DNA of 39,422 bases, taken from assembly GCA_038212015.1 (NCBI GenBank), contig JBBQUY010000025.1, positions 1 through 39,422 of the forward strand, written 5' to 3'. Below the pieces are notes generated by a model, which was not told where the DNA came from, searched no databases, and was given only the letters and a program-made list of their open reading frames with translations. The translations under genes and the position numbers were made by a program. The stretch is from JAGQUL01 sp038212015 (GTDB taxonomy: Bacteria; Actinomycetota; Thermoleophilia; Gaiellales; SKUG01). Positions 20,832 to 28,469 of the stretch are shown piece by piece (the first letter of the stretch is position 1; every line of letters begins with the position of its first letter).

Positions 20832-22226
20832 ATGTCAGATCGTCAGCTCGCCGTCGTCGTGCTCGCCGCAGGCAAGGGCACTCGCATGAAGAGTGACCTG
20901 CCCAAGGTGCTGCACCCGATCCTCGGCCGCACCGTGCTCGGCTGGGTCCTGGAGGCCGCCCGCCCGCTGGGTGCCGACCGAATCGTGGTGGTGACCGGCC
21001 ACCAGGCCGATCAGGTCGAGGCAGCGCTGCCTGACGGCGTCTCGACTGCGCGACAGGTGGACCAGCGCGGCTCCGGGGATGCGGTGGCCGCTGCACTCCC
21101 CGCGCTCGAGGGCTTCACGGGCGACGTGCTCGTCATCAATGGTGACGGCGCGCTCTTCACGACCGAGACGATGCGCGCCGTCGTGGAGGGTCACCAGTCG
21201 CGGGGGAGCGTCGCCACGGCGCTCGCGATTCGCGGCGACGTGGCGCTGCCGTACGGGCGCGTGATCATCGATACCGCCGGGGCGATCGAGCAGATCGTCG
21301 AATCCGTCGACGCAACTGCCGAGCAGCTGGCCGTGGACCAGCTCAACGCAGGTGTCTACTGCTTCGACGCGGACGTGCTGCGTGGCGCGGTGCCGCGCCT
21401 GAGCGACGACAACGCCAAGGGCGAGCTCTACATCACCGACCTGCTCGGCATCGCCGCCGGCGACGGCGGGCGTACGCTCGGCGTGGTCGCCGGTGGTCCC
21501 GAGGAACTGCTCGGCATCAACACACGCCTGGATCTCGCCGAGGTGGAGGACGTGCTGCGTCGCCGAATCCTCACGCAGCACATGCTCGCGGGCGTGACCA
21601 TCTCGATGCCCGACACCGTGCTCATCGAGCCGACCGTGACGATCGAGCCCGACGCGACGATCCTTCCGCGCACGATCCTGCGCGGTGCCACGCGCATCGC
21701 GACGGGCACGCTCATCGGACCGGACGCGGGCCTGCACGACACGGTCGTCGAAGCCGACGCACACGTCGATCGGTCGGTCGCACGCGAGGCGCGGATCGGC
21801 GAGCGCGCAACCGTCGGCCCGTTTGCGTACCTGCGTCCGAACGCGGAGCTGCGCTCGGGTTCCAAGGCCGGAACGTTCGTGGAGATCAAGAACTCGGTGG
21901 TCGGCGAGGACGCCAAGGTTCCGCACCTGAGCTACGTCGGTGATGCGACGATCGGTGCCCGCACGAACATCGGAGCGGGCAACATCACGGCGAACTATCG
22001 CCCGGAACTTGGTCGAGGCAAGCAGCGCACGACGATCGGCAGCGATGTGCGAACCGGCTCCGACTGCGTGCTCGTCGCACCGATCACGATCGGCGACGGC
22101 GCCTGGACGGGCGCTGGATCGATCGTGACCGAGGACGTTCCCGCCGGCGCGCTCGCGCTCGCACGTGCGAGGCAGACGAATATCGAAGGCTATGCCGAGC
22201 GCGTCGTCGGCGGGGCGAAGGCCTGA
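20832..22226 (+). CDS. glmU: Bifunctional UDP-GlcNAc pyrophosphorylase / glucosamine-1-phosphate acetyltransferase
   Basis: 464 residues from ATG 20832, with AGGGA about eight bases upstream. GlmU acetylates glucosamine 1-phosphate and then uridylylates it to UDP-GlcNAc, the entry to peptidoglycan. N-terminal pyrophosphorylase: LAAGKGTRMKSDLPKVLHPI at residues 11-30, INGDGAL (usually GD-x-PL), and NAKGELYITDLL. C-terminal left-handed beta-helix with repeated I-G-x4 hexapeptides and the acetyltransferase site YLRPNAELRSGSKAGTFVEI, followed by AGNITANYRPE. Both halves look functional. It lies just after tRNA-Gln and 104 bases before prs, the usual actinobacterial order. Confidence 0.96.
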   Translation: MSDRQLAVVVLAAGKGTRMKSDLPKVLHPILGRTVLGWVLEAARPLGADRIVVVTGHQADQVEAALPDGVSTARQVDQRGSGDAVAAALPALEGFTGDVLVINGDGALFTTETMRAVVEGHQSRGSVATALAIRGDVALPYGRVIIDTAGAIEQIVESVDATAEQLAVDQLNAGVYCFDADVLRGAVPRLSDDNAKGELYITDLLGIAAGDGGRTLGVVAGGPEELLGINTRLDLAEVEDVLRRRILTQHMLAGVTISMPDTVLIEPTVTIEPDATILPRTILRGATRIATGTLIGPDAGLHDTVVEADAHVDRSVAREARIGERATVGPFAYLRPNAELRSGSKAGTFVEIKNSVVGEDAKVPHLSYVGDATIGARTNIGAGNITANYRPELGRGKQRTTIGSDVRTGSDCVLVAPITIGDGAWTGAGSIVTEDVPAGALALARARQTNIEGYAERVVGGAKA

Positions 22227-22330
22227 CCGTCGCGCGGGCCGTGCCACGCGTCCACGACCGGGTATGTCACACTACGACGGCAGTGAGCGCTGGACCGGCA
22301 CCCGCATGACGCACGTGGAGGAACACTCCG

Positions 22331-23413
22331 ATGACCGCATCGACCGAGACCCTGCTCGACGGAGTCTCCGGATTCCCCATGGTCGACGCTGAGGTGACGC
22401 GACCGTCCACACGAGCCTGGGGCGAGACCGCGCTGTCGCGCTCGAGCGAAAAGCGCCTCATGGTGTTCGCCGGCACGTCCAACCAGGACCTCGCCAAGGG
22501 CATCGCCCAGCGACTGGGCATCAAGCTCGGCGACGTGATCATCAAGGACTTCGCCAACGGCGAGACGTACGTCAAGTTCGACGAGAGCGTCCGTGGCGCC
22601 GACGTGTTCCTGATCCAGTCGCCCAACGGCAAGGGCACGATCAACGACCAGCTCATGGAGCTGCTCATCATGATCGACGCGGCCAAGCTGGCCAGCGTGC
22701 ACCGCATCACCGCCGTGATGCCGTGGTTCCCGTACTCGCGCCAGGACAAGAAGGTCTCGGGCCGCGAGCCGATCACCGCGCACCTCATCGCCACGCTGCT
22801 GCAGTCGGCCGGCGTGGACCGCGTACTGAGCATGGACCTTCACACCGGTCAGTTGCAGGGCTTCTTCGACATCCCGGTCGACCACATGACCGCAGTGCCG
22901 ATCCTCGCGCAGTACTTCCGCGACAAGGGCCTCGCCGGGGACGGCAGCGTCGTCGTCTCGCCTGACGCTGGCGGCGCGAAGCGAGCCAAGAAGTTCGCCG
23001 ACAAGCTCGACACGTCGCTGGCGATCCTCACCAAGGAACGCCCGCAGCACAACGTCGCCGAGGTCACGAGCGTGATCGGTGAGGTCAACGGCAAGGTCGC
23101 GATCATGATCGACGACATGATCGACACGGCCGGCACCCTCTGCGCAGGCGCGCAGGCGCTGCTCGACCACGGCGCGACGGCCGTGTACGCATGCGCCACG
23201 CACGCGGTGTTCAGCGGCCCCGCGCTCGATCGCATTGGCGACAGCGTCATGACGGAGGTCGTCGTCACCGACACGATCCCGGTGTCGGTCGTGGACCGTC
23301 CCGACAACATCCGTGTGCTGAGCATCGCGGGCGTGCTCGCCGACACGATCCGCAACGTGTTCTGCGACGAGAGCGTCTCGAGCATCTTCGGCGGCGAGAA
23401 CCAGCTGTTCTGA
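22331..23413 (+). CDS. prs: Ribose-phosphate pyrophosphokinase
   Basis: 360 residues from ATG 22331, with GGAGGA about nine bases upstream. It makes PRPP from ribose 5-phosphate and ATP for purine, pyrimidine, His, Trp and NAD synthesis and, in actinobacteria, for decaprenyl-phosphate arabinose. Motifs: MVFAGTSNQDLAKGIAQ, DFANGETYVKFDESVRG, the flexible FPYSRQDKK loop, SMDLHTGQLQGFFDIPVDH, and the PRPP loop IMIDDMIDTAGT at about 258-270. A 40-residue N-terminal extension before the fold exceeds the usual 310-330 residues and has no evident motif. Its ribosome site supports the longer start. Confidence 0.96.
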   Translation: MTASTETLLDGVSGFPMVDAEVTRPSTRAWGETALSRSSEKRLMVFAGTSNQDLAKGIAQRLGIKLGDVIIKDFANGETYVKFDESVRGADVFLIQSPNGKGTINDQLMELLIMIDAAKLASVHRITAVMPWFPYSRQDKKVSGREPITAHLIATLLQSAGVDRVLSMDLHTGQLQGFFDIPVDHMTAVPILAQYFRDKGLAGDGSVVVSPDAGGAKRAKKFADKLDTSLAILTKERPQHNVAEVTSVIGEVNGKVAIMIDDMIDTAGTLCAGAQALLDHGATAVYACATHAVFSGPALDRIGDSVMTEVVVTDTIPVSVVDRPDNIRVLSIAGVLADTIRNVFCDESVSSIFGGENQLF

Positions 23414-23534
23414 CGCTGCGTTTGGTCAGGTGATCGAAGCGTCGGTCCGCAGAGACGTGCAGAGCCTGCAGGTTCCTGCGAGGTTGCGAAAATTTGTTGG
23501 ATTGCACGTCCAATTGCGCCGATGTGGACCATGG

Positions 23535-26500
23535 ATGCCCTGCGGGACCACCCATAGAAGTCTGATCTGCGGCGTTGCCATCTTGGCGATGCTGCTGCTG
23601 CCTGCCGCGGCGCAGGCGGCGTTCCAGGTGACCGTCGACGGGAACTATCCGCTGCCCAGCGGCACTGGGCCGGTGCTCCTGATGCAGGGCTCGAACGCCG
23701 CCGACGACGTCGTCGTCAGCTACGAGCCCGGGATCGCACGAATCGTGTCCACCGAAGCGATCGGCGACTCGGATGGACCCGGAACGGGCGCATGCAACCA
23801 CCCGGACATCCTGCAGGCGACCGTCATCACCTGCGACCTGTCGATCCTGTCGGACAACTCCTGGGTCATCAACGGCAACGACGGCGATGACGCGATCACG
23901 GTGACGAACCACCCGACGAACGTGAACGTGTACCTGTTCGGTGGTGCCGGCTCCGACACGCTGACTGGCGGCCCGGGTATCGAAAGCTTCTACGGCGACG
24001 ACGCGGACGGCGTGGTCGACTGCACCACCAACAGCTGCAACGACGTCATCCGCGACGGGCTGGGGAACGACCACGTGTTCGGAGGACCCGGCGACGACGT
24101 GCTCGTGCAGTCGGCGCTTGCAGGCGGGCCGGACCTGGACCAGGACAATGTTCAGCTTGATGGCGGTACCGACACGGTGACGTACGCCGAACGCGCGGCC
24201 AGCCACGCAGTGACGGTCAGGATCGGTCATGGCGGCGGTTCCGGCACGCCGGGCGAGGAAGACAATCTCGAAGACGGTGTCGAGCGGGTGGTCGGCACCG
24301 GCGGCAACGACACGTTCCGTACGACCAGCTCGACGAACGATCTCGTGTTCGATGGCGCGGCGGGCAACGACACGTTCATCGCCAGCCCGTTCACCGAGAC
24401 ATTCATCGGCGGTGCCGGGGTCGACACCGTGACGTGGGCAGATGCCGTCTTCGCGTTCACCGGCATCACCGGAACCGCGAACGGCATTGCCGACGACGGG
24501 GCGGCCGGCGTGGCCGACGACGTGCGCTCCGACATCGAACGGATCATCGGCTCGGCGGGCAACGACACGCTGCTCGGTGCGGCAGTCGCCGGGTGCCGGA
24601 TCGCGGGCGGCAGCGGGGCGGATACGCTCACGGCGCCGGCGACGGGCTGCATCCTCGAAGGCGGCAACGGCGCCGACGTGCTCAATGGCGGTGTCGGCAG
24701 CGACACGATTCGACCGGGCGCGAGCGGCACCGCTTCCAGCGACCAGGTGACCTTCGGTGGCGGCGCGGACACCGCCGACTACGCGAACGGCTCGATGGTA
24801 TCGACCGACTCGACGATCGTCGGCGTTCAGGCGAGTGCAAACCCCGGCGCAACGGCGTGGTGCTACTCACTCGGAACCGGTACCACCAGCGCGAAGAAGT
24901 TCGTCGGCGGGCAGCCGCACCTGGACACCTGGGCCGACGCGCCCGAGACGATCGTCGGCACCGTCGTGACCGACACGCTGTGTGGCGGACCAGCCGGCAC
25001 GCGGCTCGAAGGCGGCGCTGGCGCAGACGTGCTCGTCGGCAGCGGCGGCAACGACGTGCTGCTCGGCGGCCTGGGCAACGACCTGCTCGCCGGCCAAGGC
25101 GGCAACGACATCCTCGATAGCGGCGACGGCAACGACAATCTCAACGGCGGAGCCGGATCCGACATCGTGGACGGGGGCGTCGGCGACGATGTCGTGCGAG
25201 GCGGCGGCGGCAGCGACGTGCTTCGCGGCGGGCCCGGCAACGACCAGCTGCTGGAATTGCCGTTCAGCGTGATCATGCAGGGCCAGCCCGGCGAGGAACT
25301 CGACGCCGCCGACGTGCTCGACGGCGGTCCCGGCAACGACGTGATCGATGGGGCGCTGGGCGACGACGTGTTCCCCTGCACAGCCGACAACCTCGCGGAT
25401 TCCCTGTCGGATTCCGGCGGCGGCGAGACGTTCGACTGCTCCGGCCTCGGCATTCCGATCACCTATACCGCCGGCCCCGGCATCGACGTGCTCATCGGCA
25501 CGGCAGGCAACGACACGCTCGCCGGCGCGGCCCTGATCGAAGGCGGTGCCGGCAACGACACGCTCATCGCGCGCGCGAGTGGATCGACCCTGCGCGGCGG
25601 ACCGGGCAACGACGCGCTCGTCGGCAGCGATGCAGCCGACGTGCTCGAGGGCGGCGACGGCGCCGACTCGATCGACGCGCGCGGCGGCAATGACGTGATC
25701 GACGGCGGCCCGGGTGGCGACTACGTCTCCGGCGGCGCCGGCTTCGAGGTGCTCAGCTACGCATCCCGCACGAGCGGCGTCGAAGTGAGCCTGGATGGCG
25801 TGGCCAACGACGGCACCGCAGGAGAAGGCGACAATGTGCAGGCCGACATCGAGGAGATCGTCGGAACCGCACACGCCGACACGCTCACTGCAGGCCCCGC
25901 CGGCACTACCCTCGTCGGTGGCGACGGCAACGACACGCTCATCGGCAGCCCCGTCGGGGAACTGCTGCAGGGCGGCGGCGGCAACGACCGGATCCTCGGC
26001 GGTGCTGGCGACGACCGACTCGATGGTGGCGCGGGCGACGACCAGCTCTTCGGCGGGATGGGAGCCGACGTGCTCGACGGCGGCGACGGACACGACGTGC
26101 TCGACGGCGGATTCGGGACCGACATGCACATCGGTGGTCCGGGACGCGACACCGCCTCGTACGCCACGCGCGCACGTCCCGTATTCGTGACCCTCGGCGA
26201 TCGCAAGGCGAACGACGGTCAGGTGGGGGAGAAGGAGAACATCCCGCCCGACGTCGAGAACGTGATCGGTGGCCGAAGCAACGACCGGCTCGTCGGCAAC
26301 AACCTGGCCAACTCCCTCCGAGGCGGCGCGGGACGCGACACGCTGATCGGCGGACTGGGCAATGACGTGTTGTTCGGCGGCCCGGGCAACGACGTGCTCA
26401 CTGGTGGCAGGGGCAACGACAAGCACTACGGCGAGGCCGGGAACGATCGCGTCGATTCTCGTGACACCACGCTGCGCGATCGGCGCCTGCGTGAATTCGT

Positions 26501-26687
26501 GGACGGCGGGGCCGGCATCGACTTCATCCTGCACGACGCGCGAGACCGGATCCTGCGCTTCGAGCGACGCGGCATCGTCCGCCGCGTCCGGGTGCGTGGT
26601 CGCGTCATCACGCGGATCGTCTATACGCGCATCGCACCGGTGAAGCGGCGCGCCGTGAAGCGCGTCCAGCGCGTCCAGCGCGCCTGA
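23535..26687 (+). CDS. Large secreted RTX-type calcium-binding repeat protein
   Basis: 1050 residues if started at ATG 23535 (upstream GTG 23430 would put 35 basic residues before the signal peptide; ribosome site weak for both). Residues 1-28 are a signal peptide ending Ala-Gln-Ala. The remainder contains dozens of hemolysin-type nonapeptides (GGxGxDxLx), in blocks at roughly residues 130-170, 390-410, 490-580, 640-740 and 800-970. They are separated by non-repeat segments with 'V-x-GxxNDGxxGExDNV' patterns. Such repeats fold as calcium-filled beta-rolls outside the cell. No lipase, protease or toxin domain is seen. The last 35 residues are strongly basic instead of the acidic type I secretion tail of Gram-negative RTX proteins. 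With an N-terminal signal, Sec export and wall attachment are more likely. It interrupts the prs-rplY neighbourhood. Confidence 0.88.
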   Translation: MPCGTTHRSLICGVAILAMLLLPAAAQAAFQVTVDGNYPLPSGTGPVLLMQGSNAADDVVVSYEPGIARIVSTEAIGDSDGPGTGACNHPDILQATVITCDLSILSDNSWVINGNDGDDAITVTNHPTNVNVYLFGGAGSDTLTGGPGIESFYGDDADGVVDCTTNSCNDVIRDGLGNDHVFGGPGDDVLVQSALAGGPDLDQDNVQLDGGTDTVTYAERAASHAVTVRIGHGGGSGTPGEEDNLEDGVERVVGTGGNDTFRTTSSTNDLVFDGAAGNDTFIASPFTETFIGGAGVDTVTWADAVFAFTGITGTANGIADDGAAGVADDVRSDIERIIGSAGNDTLLGAAVAGCRIAGGSGADTLTAPATGCILEGGNGADVLNGGVGSDTIRPGASGTASSDQVTFGGGADTADYANGSMVSTDSTIVGVQASANPGATAWCYSLGTGTTSAKKFVGGQPHLDTWADAPETIVGTVVTDTLCGGPAGTRLEGGAGADVLVGSGGNDVLLGGLGNDLLAGQGGNDILDSGDGNDNLNGGAGSDIVDGGVGDDVVRGGGGSDVLRGGPGNDQLLELPFSVIMQGQPGEELDAADVLDGGPGNDVIDGALGDDVFPCTADNLADSLSDSGGGETFDCSGLGIPITYTAGPGIDVLIGTAGNDTLAGAALIEGGAGNDTLIARASGSTLRGGPGNDALVGSDAADVLEGGDGADSIDARGGNDVIDGGPGGDYVSGGAGFEVLSYASRTSGVEVSLDGVANDGTAGEGDNVQADIEEIVGTAHADTLTAGPAGTTLVGGDGNDTLIGSPVGELLQGGGGNDRILGGAGDDRLDGGAGDDQLFGGMGADVLDGGDGHDVLDGGFGTDMHIGGPGRDTASYATRARPVFVTLGDRKANDGQVGEKENIPPDVENVIGGRSNDRLVGNNLANSLRGGAGRDTLIGGLGNDVLFGGPGNDVLTGGRGNDKHYGEAGNDRVDSRDTTLRDRRLREFVDGGAGIDFILHDARDRILRFERRGIVRRVRVRGRVITRIVYTRIAPVKRRAVKRVQRVQRA

Positions 26688-26700
26688 TCGCCCGATCCGC

Positions 26701-26706
26701 TATGCT
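26701..26706 (+). promoter_or_regulatory. Candidate -10 element (TATGCT) for rplY-pth
   Basis: TATGCT lies 13 bases after the RTX gene stop and about 62 bases before the rplY ATG. A -35 is not distinct. Confidence 0.45.
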
Positions 26707-26768
26707 TCGCGGTCGCCCATCCCATCGGGATGTCGCTGCATTGGCCCAGAAGCCCACAGGATTGCATC

Positions 26769-27440
26769 ATGACCCGAATGAACCTGACCATCGAGAAGCG
26801 CGACGCGAGCGGCAAGAGCCCCGTGGCGCGACGACTGCGCAAGACCGGTCGCGTTCCCGGCGTGATGTACCACGCCGACGGCAACGTCCCGTTCAGCGCC
26901 GATGAGCTCGAGCTCGCCGCAGTGCTTCGCAAGGGCGCGAACCTCATCGACATGACGCTCGACGGGTCCGAGCACCTCACCGTGCTCAAGTCCTACGACG
27001 TGCACCCGGTCCGCGGCAACCTCCAGCACATCGACGTGCAGGCCGTGACGATGGACCAGACGATCCGCACGTCGGTCGCACTCAACCTGGTCGGCACCTC
27101 GCCGGGCCAGAAGGAAGGTGCGATCCTCACGCAGGGCATCCAGCAGCTGCTCATCGAGACGAAGGCGTCCAACATCCCGGACTCCATCGACTTCGACATC
27201 TCCGAGACGCACGCAGGCGACACGATCATCCTGCGCGAGCTGCCGCAGCCCGAAGGCGTCACGTTCCTCGACGACGAAGGCACCATGGTCGTCGCCCTCA
27301 CCGTGCCACGTGGCGCGAAGGGCAAGGGACGCACGAACGTCGACGGCTCGGCCATGACCCTGGAGCAGGAAGACGCAGCCGACGCTGCCGACGCCGCTGC
27401 AGCAGGCGAGGCCGCCGCACCCGCAGCGACCGAAGACTGA
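26769..27440 (+). CDS. rplY: 50S ribosomal protein L25 (CTC form)
   Basis: 223 residues from ATG 26769, with AGGA about eight bases upstream; ATG 26778 is an alternative. The N-terminal domain binds 5S rRNA (RRLRKTGRVPGVMYHADG, then the HLTVLKSYDVHPVRGNLQHID segment). The C-terminal domain of the longer CTC/TL5 form follows, and the last 35 residues are an Ala/Glu/Asp-rich flexible tail common in actinobacterial versions. It is followed by pth after 30 bases, a widely conserved pair. Confidence 0.95.
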   Translation: MTRMNLTIEKRDASGKSPVARRLRKTGRVPGVMYHADGNVPFSADELELAAVLRKGANLIDMTLDGSEHLTVLKSYDVHPVRGNLQHIDVQAVTMDQTIRTSVALNLVGTSPGQKEGAILTQGIQQLLIETKASNIPDSIDFDISETHAGDTIILRELPQPEGVTFLDDEGTMVVALTVPRGAKGKGRTNVDGSAMTLEQEDAADAADAAAAGEAAAPAATED

Positions 27441-27470
27441 CCCGCGAATCGCTTCGGAGACCGCTGACGC

Positions 27471-28088
27471 ATGGCGTTCGGCCGCAAGAAATCCTACGAG
27501 CCATCGCACGACGTGCGGTGGCTCGTAGTCGGTCTGGGCAACCCCGGGCGCGAGTACGAGGACACGCCGCACAACGTCGGCTTCCAGGTCGTCGACGCGC
27601 TCGCCACCGCGACGCGCACGAGCCTCATCTCCAAGCATGACGGCCTGTACGGGGTGGGCGCGATCGACGGTGCCGACGGCGACGTCGCGCTGCTCAAGCC
27701 GCTCACGTACATGAACCTGAGCGGTCGCAGCGTCAAGCCCGCGATGAGTCAGAACCAGCTGCAGCCGGCCCGGGTGCTCGTCGTGCACGACGAGATCGAC
27801 CTGCCGTTCGGCGAACTGCAGGTGAAGGTCGGCGGCGGGCTGGCCGGCCACAACGGTCTCAAGTCGATCACCGACTCACTGTCGACCAGGGAATTCGTGC
27901 GCCTGCGCGTGGGGATCGGACGCCCCGGCCCGGGCGACCGCCGCCCGATCCGCGACTGGATCCTCTCCAGCTGGGACCAGTCCGGCGACGAGGTGGCGAT
28001 GCTCGTCGACAGCGCGGTCGAAGCGGTCAACCTCGTGGTGCGCAGCGGCGTGCGCGTCGCGATGAACAAGGTCAATGCGCGCGGCTGA
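27471..28088 (+). CDS. pth: Peptidyl-tRNA hydrolase
   Basis: 205 residues from ATG 27471. Pth releases tRNA from peptidyl-tRNA that has dropped off the ribosome. Catalytic and binding motifs: VVGLGNPGREYEDTPHNVGF with the catalytic His at about residue 34, LKPLTYMNLSG, VVHDEIDLPFGEL with Asp at about 107, and GGGLAGHNGLKSI. The C-terminal RVGIGRPG and helical lid are present. A 14-residue basic N-terminal addition (residues 2-15) is longer than in E. coli. The next gene on this strand is mfd, 381 bases away, with a decayed minus-strand gene between. Confidence 0.96.
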   Translation: MAFGRKKSYEPSHDVRWLVVGLGNPGREYEDTPHNVGFQVVDALATATRTSLISKHDGLYGVGAIDGADGDVALLKPLTYMNLSGRSVKPAMSQNQLQPARVLVVHDEIDLPFGELQVKVGGGLAGHNGLKSITDSLSTREFVRLRVGIGRPGPGDRRPIRDWILSSWDQSGDEVAMLVDSAVEAVNLVVRSGVRVAMNKVNARG

Positions 28089-28373
28089 GGTCTACCAGGT
28101 GAACGTGGATGGAGCCGCGGTCGACGCCTCGATGGCCCGTACGCGGAGCTCCCGTAGCCCGATGAGCGAGTCGATGCGACCGAGCTCGGCGTAGTCGGGG
28201 TAGCCGCGGTAGCCGTCGACCTTCGTGCCGGCGAGCCACCGCAGCGATCGCCATCGGCACGATCTGTGAGTGGAACGTGTCGGCACGAATCATGAACGGA
28301 ATGGCGCCGCGAACGGCATCAGGGATTGGATGGCTCCGGACCGCTTCGACGACCTGGTCGACGGATCCTCCAG

Positions 28374-28395
28374 CGCATGCGCCGCGGCGCATGCG
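28374..28395. repeat. Perfect 22-base palindrome upstream of mfd
   Basis: Eleven-base arms meet with no spacer (centre GCCGCGGC). It lies inside the decayed gene, 75 bases before mfd. It could bind a symmetric regulator or be a chance GC-rich palindrome. Confidence 0.55.
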
Positions 28396-28451
28396 ACATC
28401 ACGCGCGAGCTCACGACCTGCGATGGATGACGTTCCCTCGAACACGAAACG

Positions 28452-28457
28452 CGATAA
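28452..28457 (+). promoter_or_regulatory. Candidate -10 element (TAACCT), near-leaderless mfd start
   Basis: TAACCT, or the overlapping GATAAC, ends 9-12 bases before GTG 28470 in an AT-enriched patch. There is no Shine-Dalgarno before the GTG. TTCCCT 16 bases upstream could be a weak -35. Confidence 0.4.
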
Positions 28458-28469
28458 CCTCACGCGAAC

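Larger units (their letters stand above)
28092..28463 (-). pseudogene. Decayed unknown gene with two frameshifts
   Basis: Three consecutive minus-strand pieces read like one protein in three frames. From GTG 28463: VRLSRFVFEGTSSIAGRELA and on to about 28366. Then, in a second frame, SVDQVVEAVRSHPIPDAVRG and on to about 28230. Then, in a third frame, LRWLAGTKVDGYRGYPDYAE to the TAG at 28092-28094. Each piece has normal protein composition and stops soon outside its segment. Rejoined, they would give about 120 residues. I recognise no family. Either the gene is broken or the assembly has two indels. It occupies nearly all of the pth-mfd gap; otherwise that gap holds only a 22-base palindrome and the mfd promoter. 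Confidence 0.5.

Noticed and set aside
22264..22392. Short ORF from ATG 22264 upstream of prs
   Set aside because: It overlaps the prs ribosome site and start in another frame, and its composition changes to Arg-rich shadow.
24867..26534. 555-codon minus-strand frame opposite the RTX gene
   Set aside because: It arises from the GGC/GAC-rich repeats read backwards (Val/Ala/Asp repeats); no start signal.
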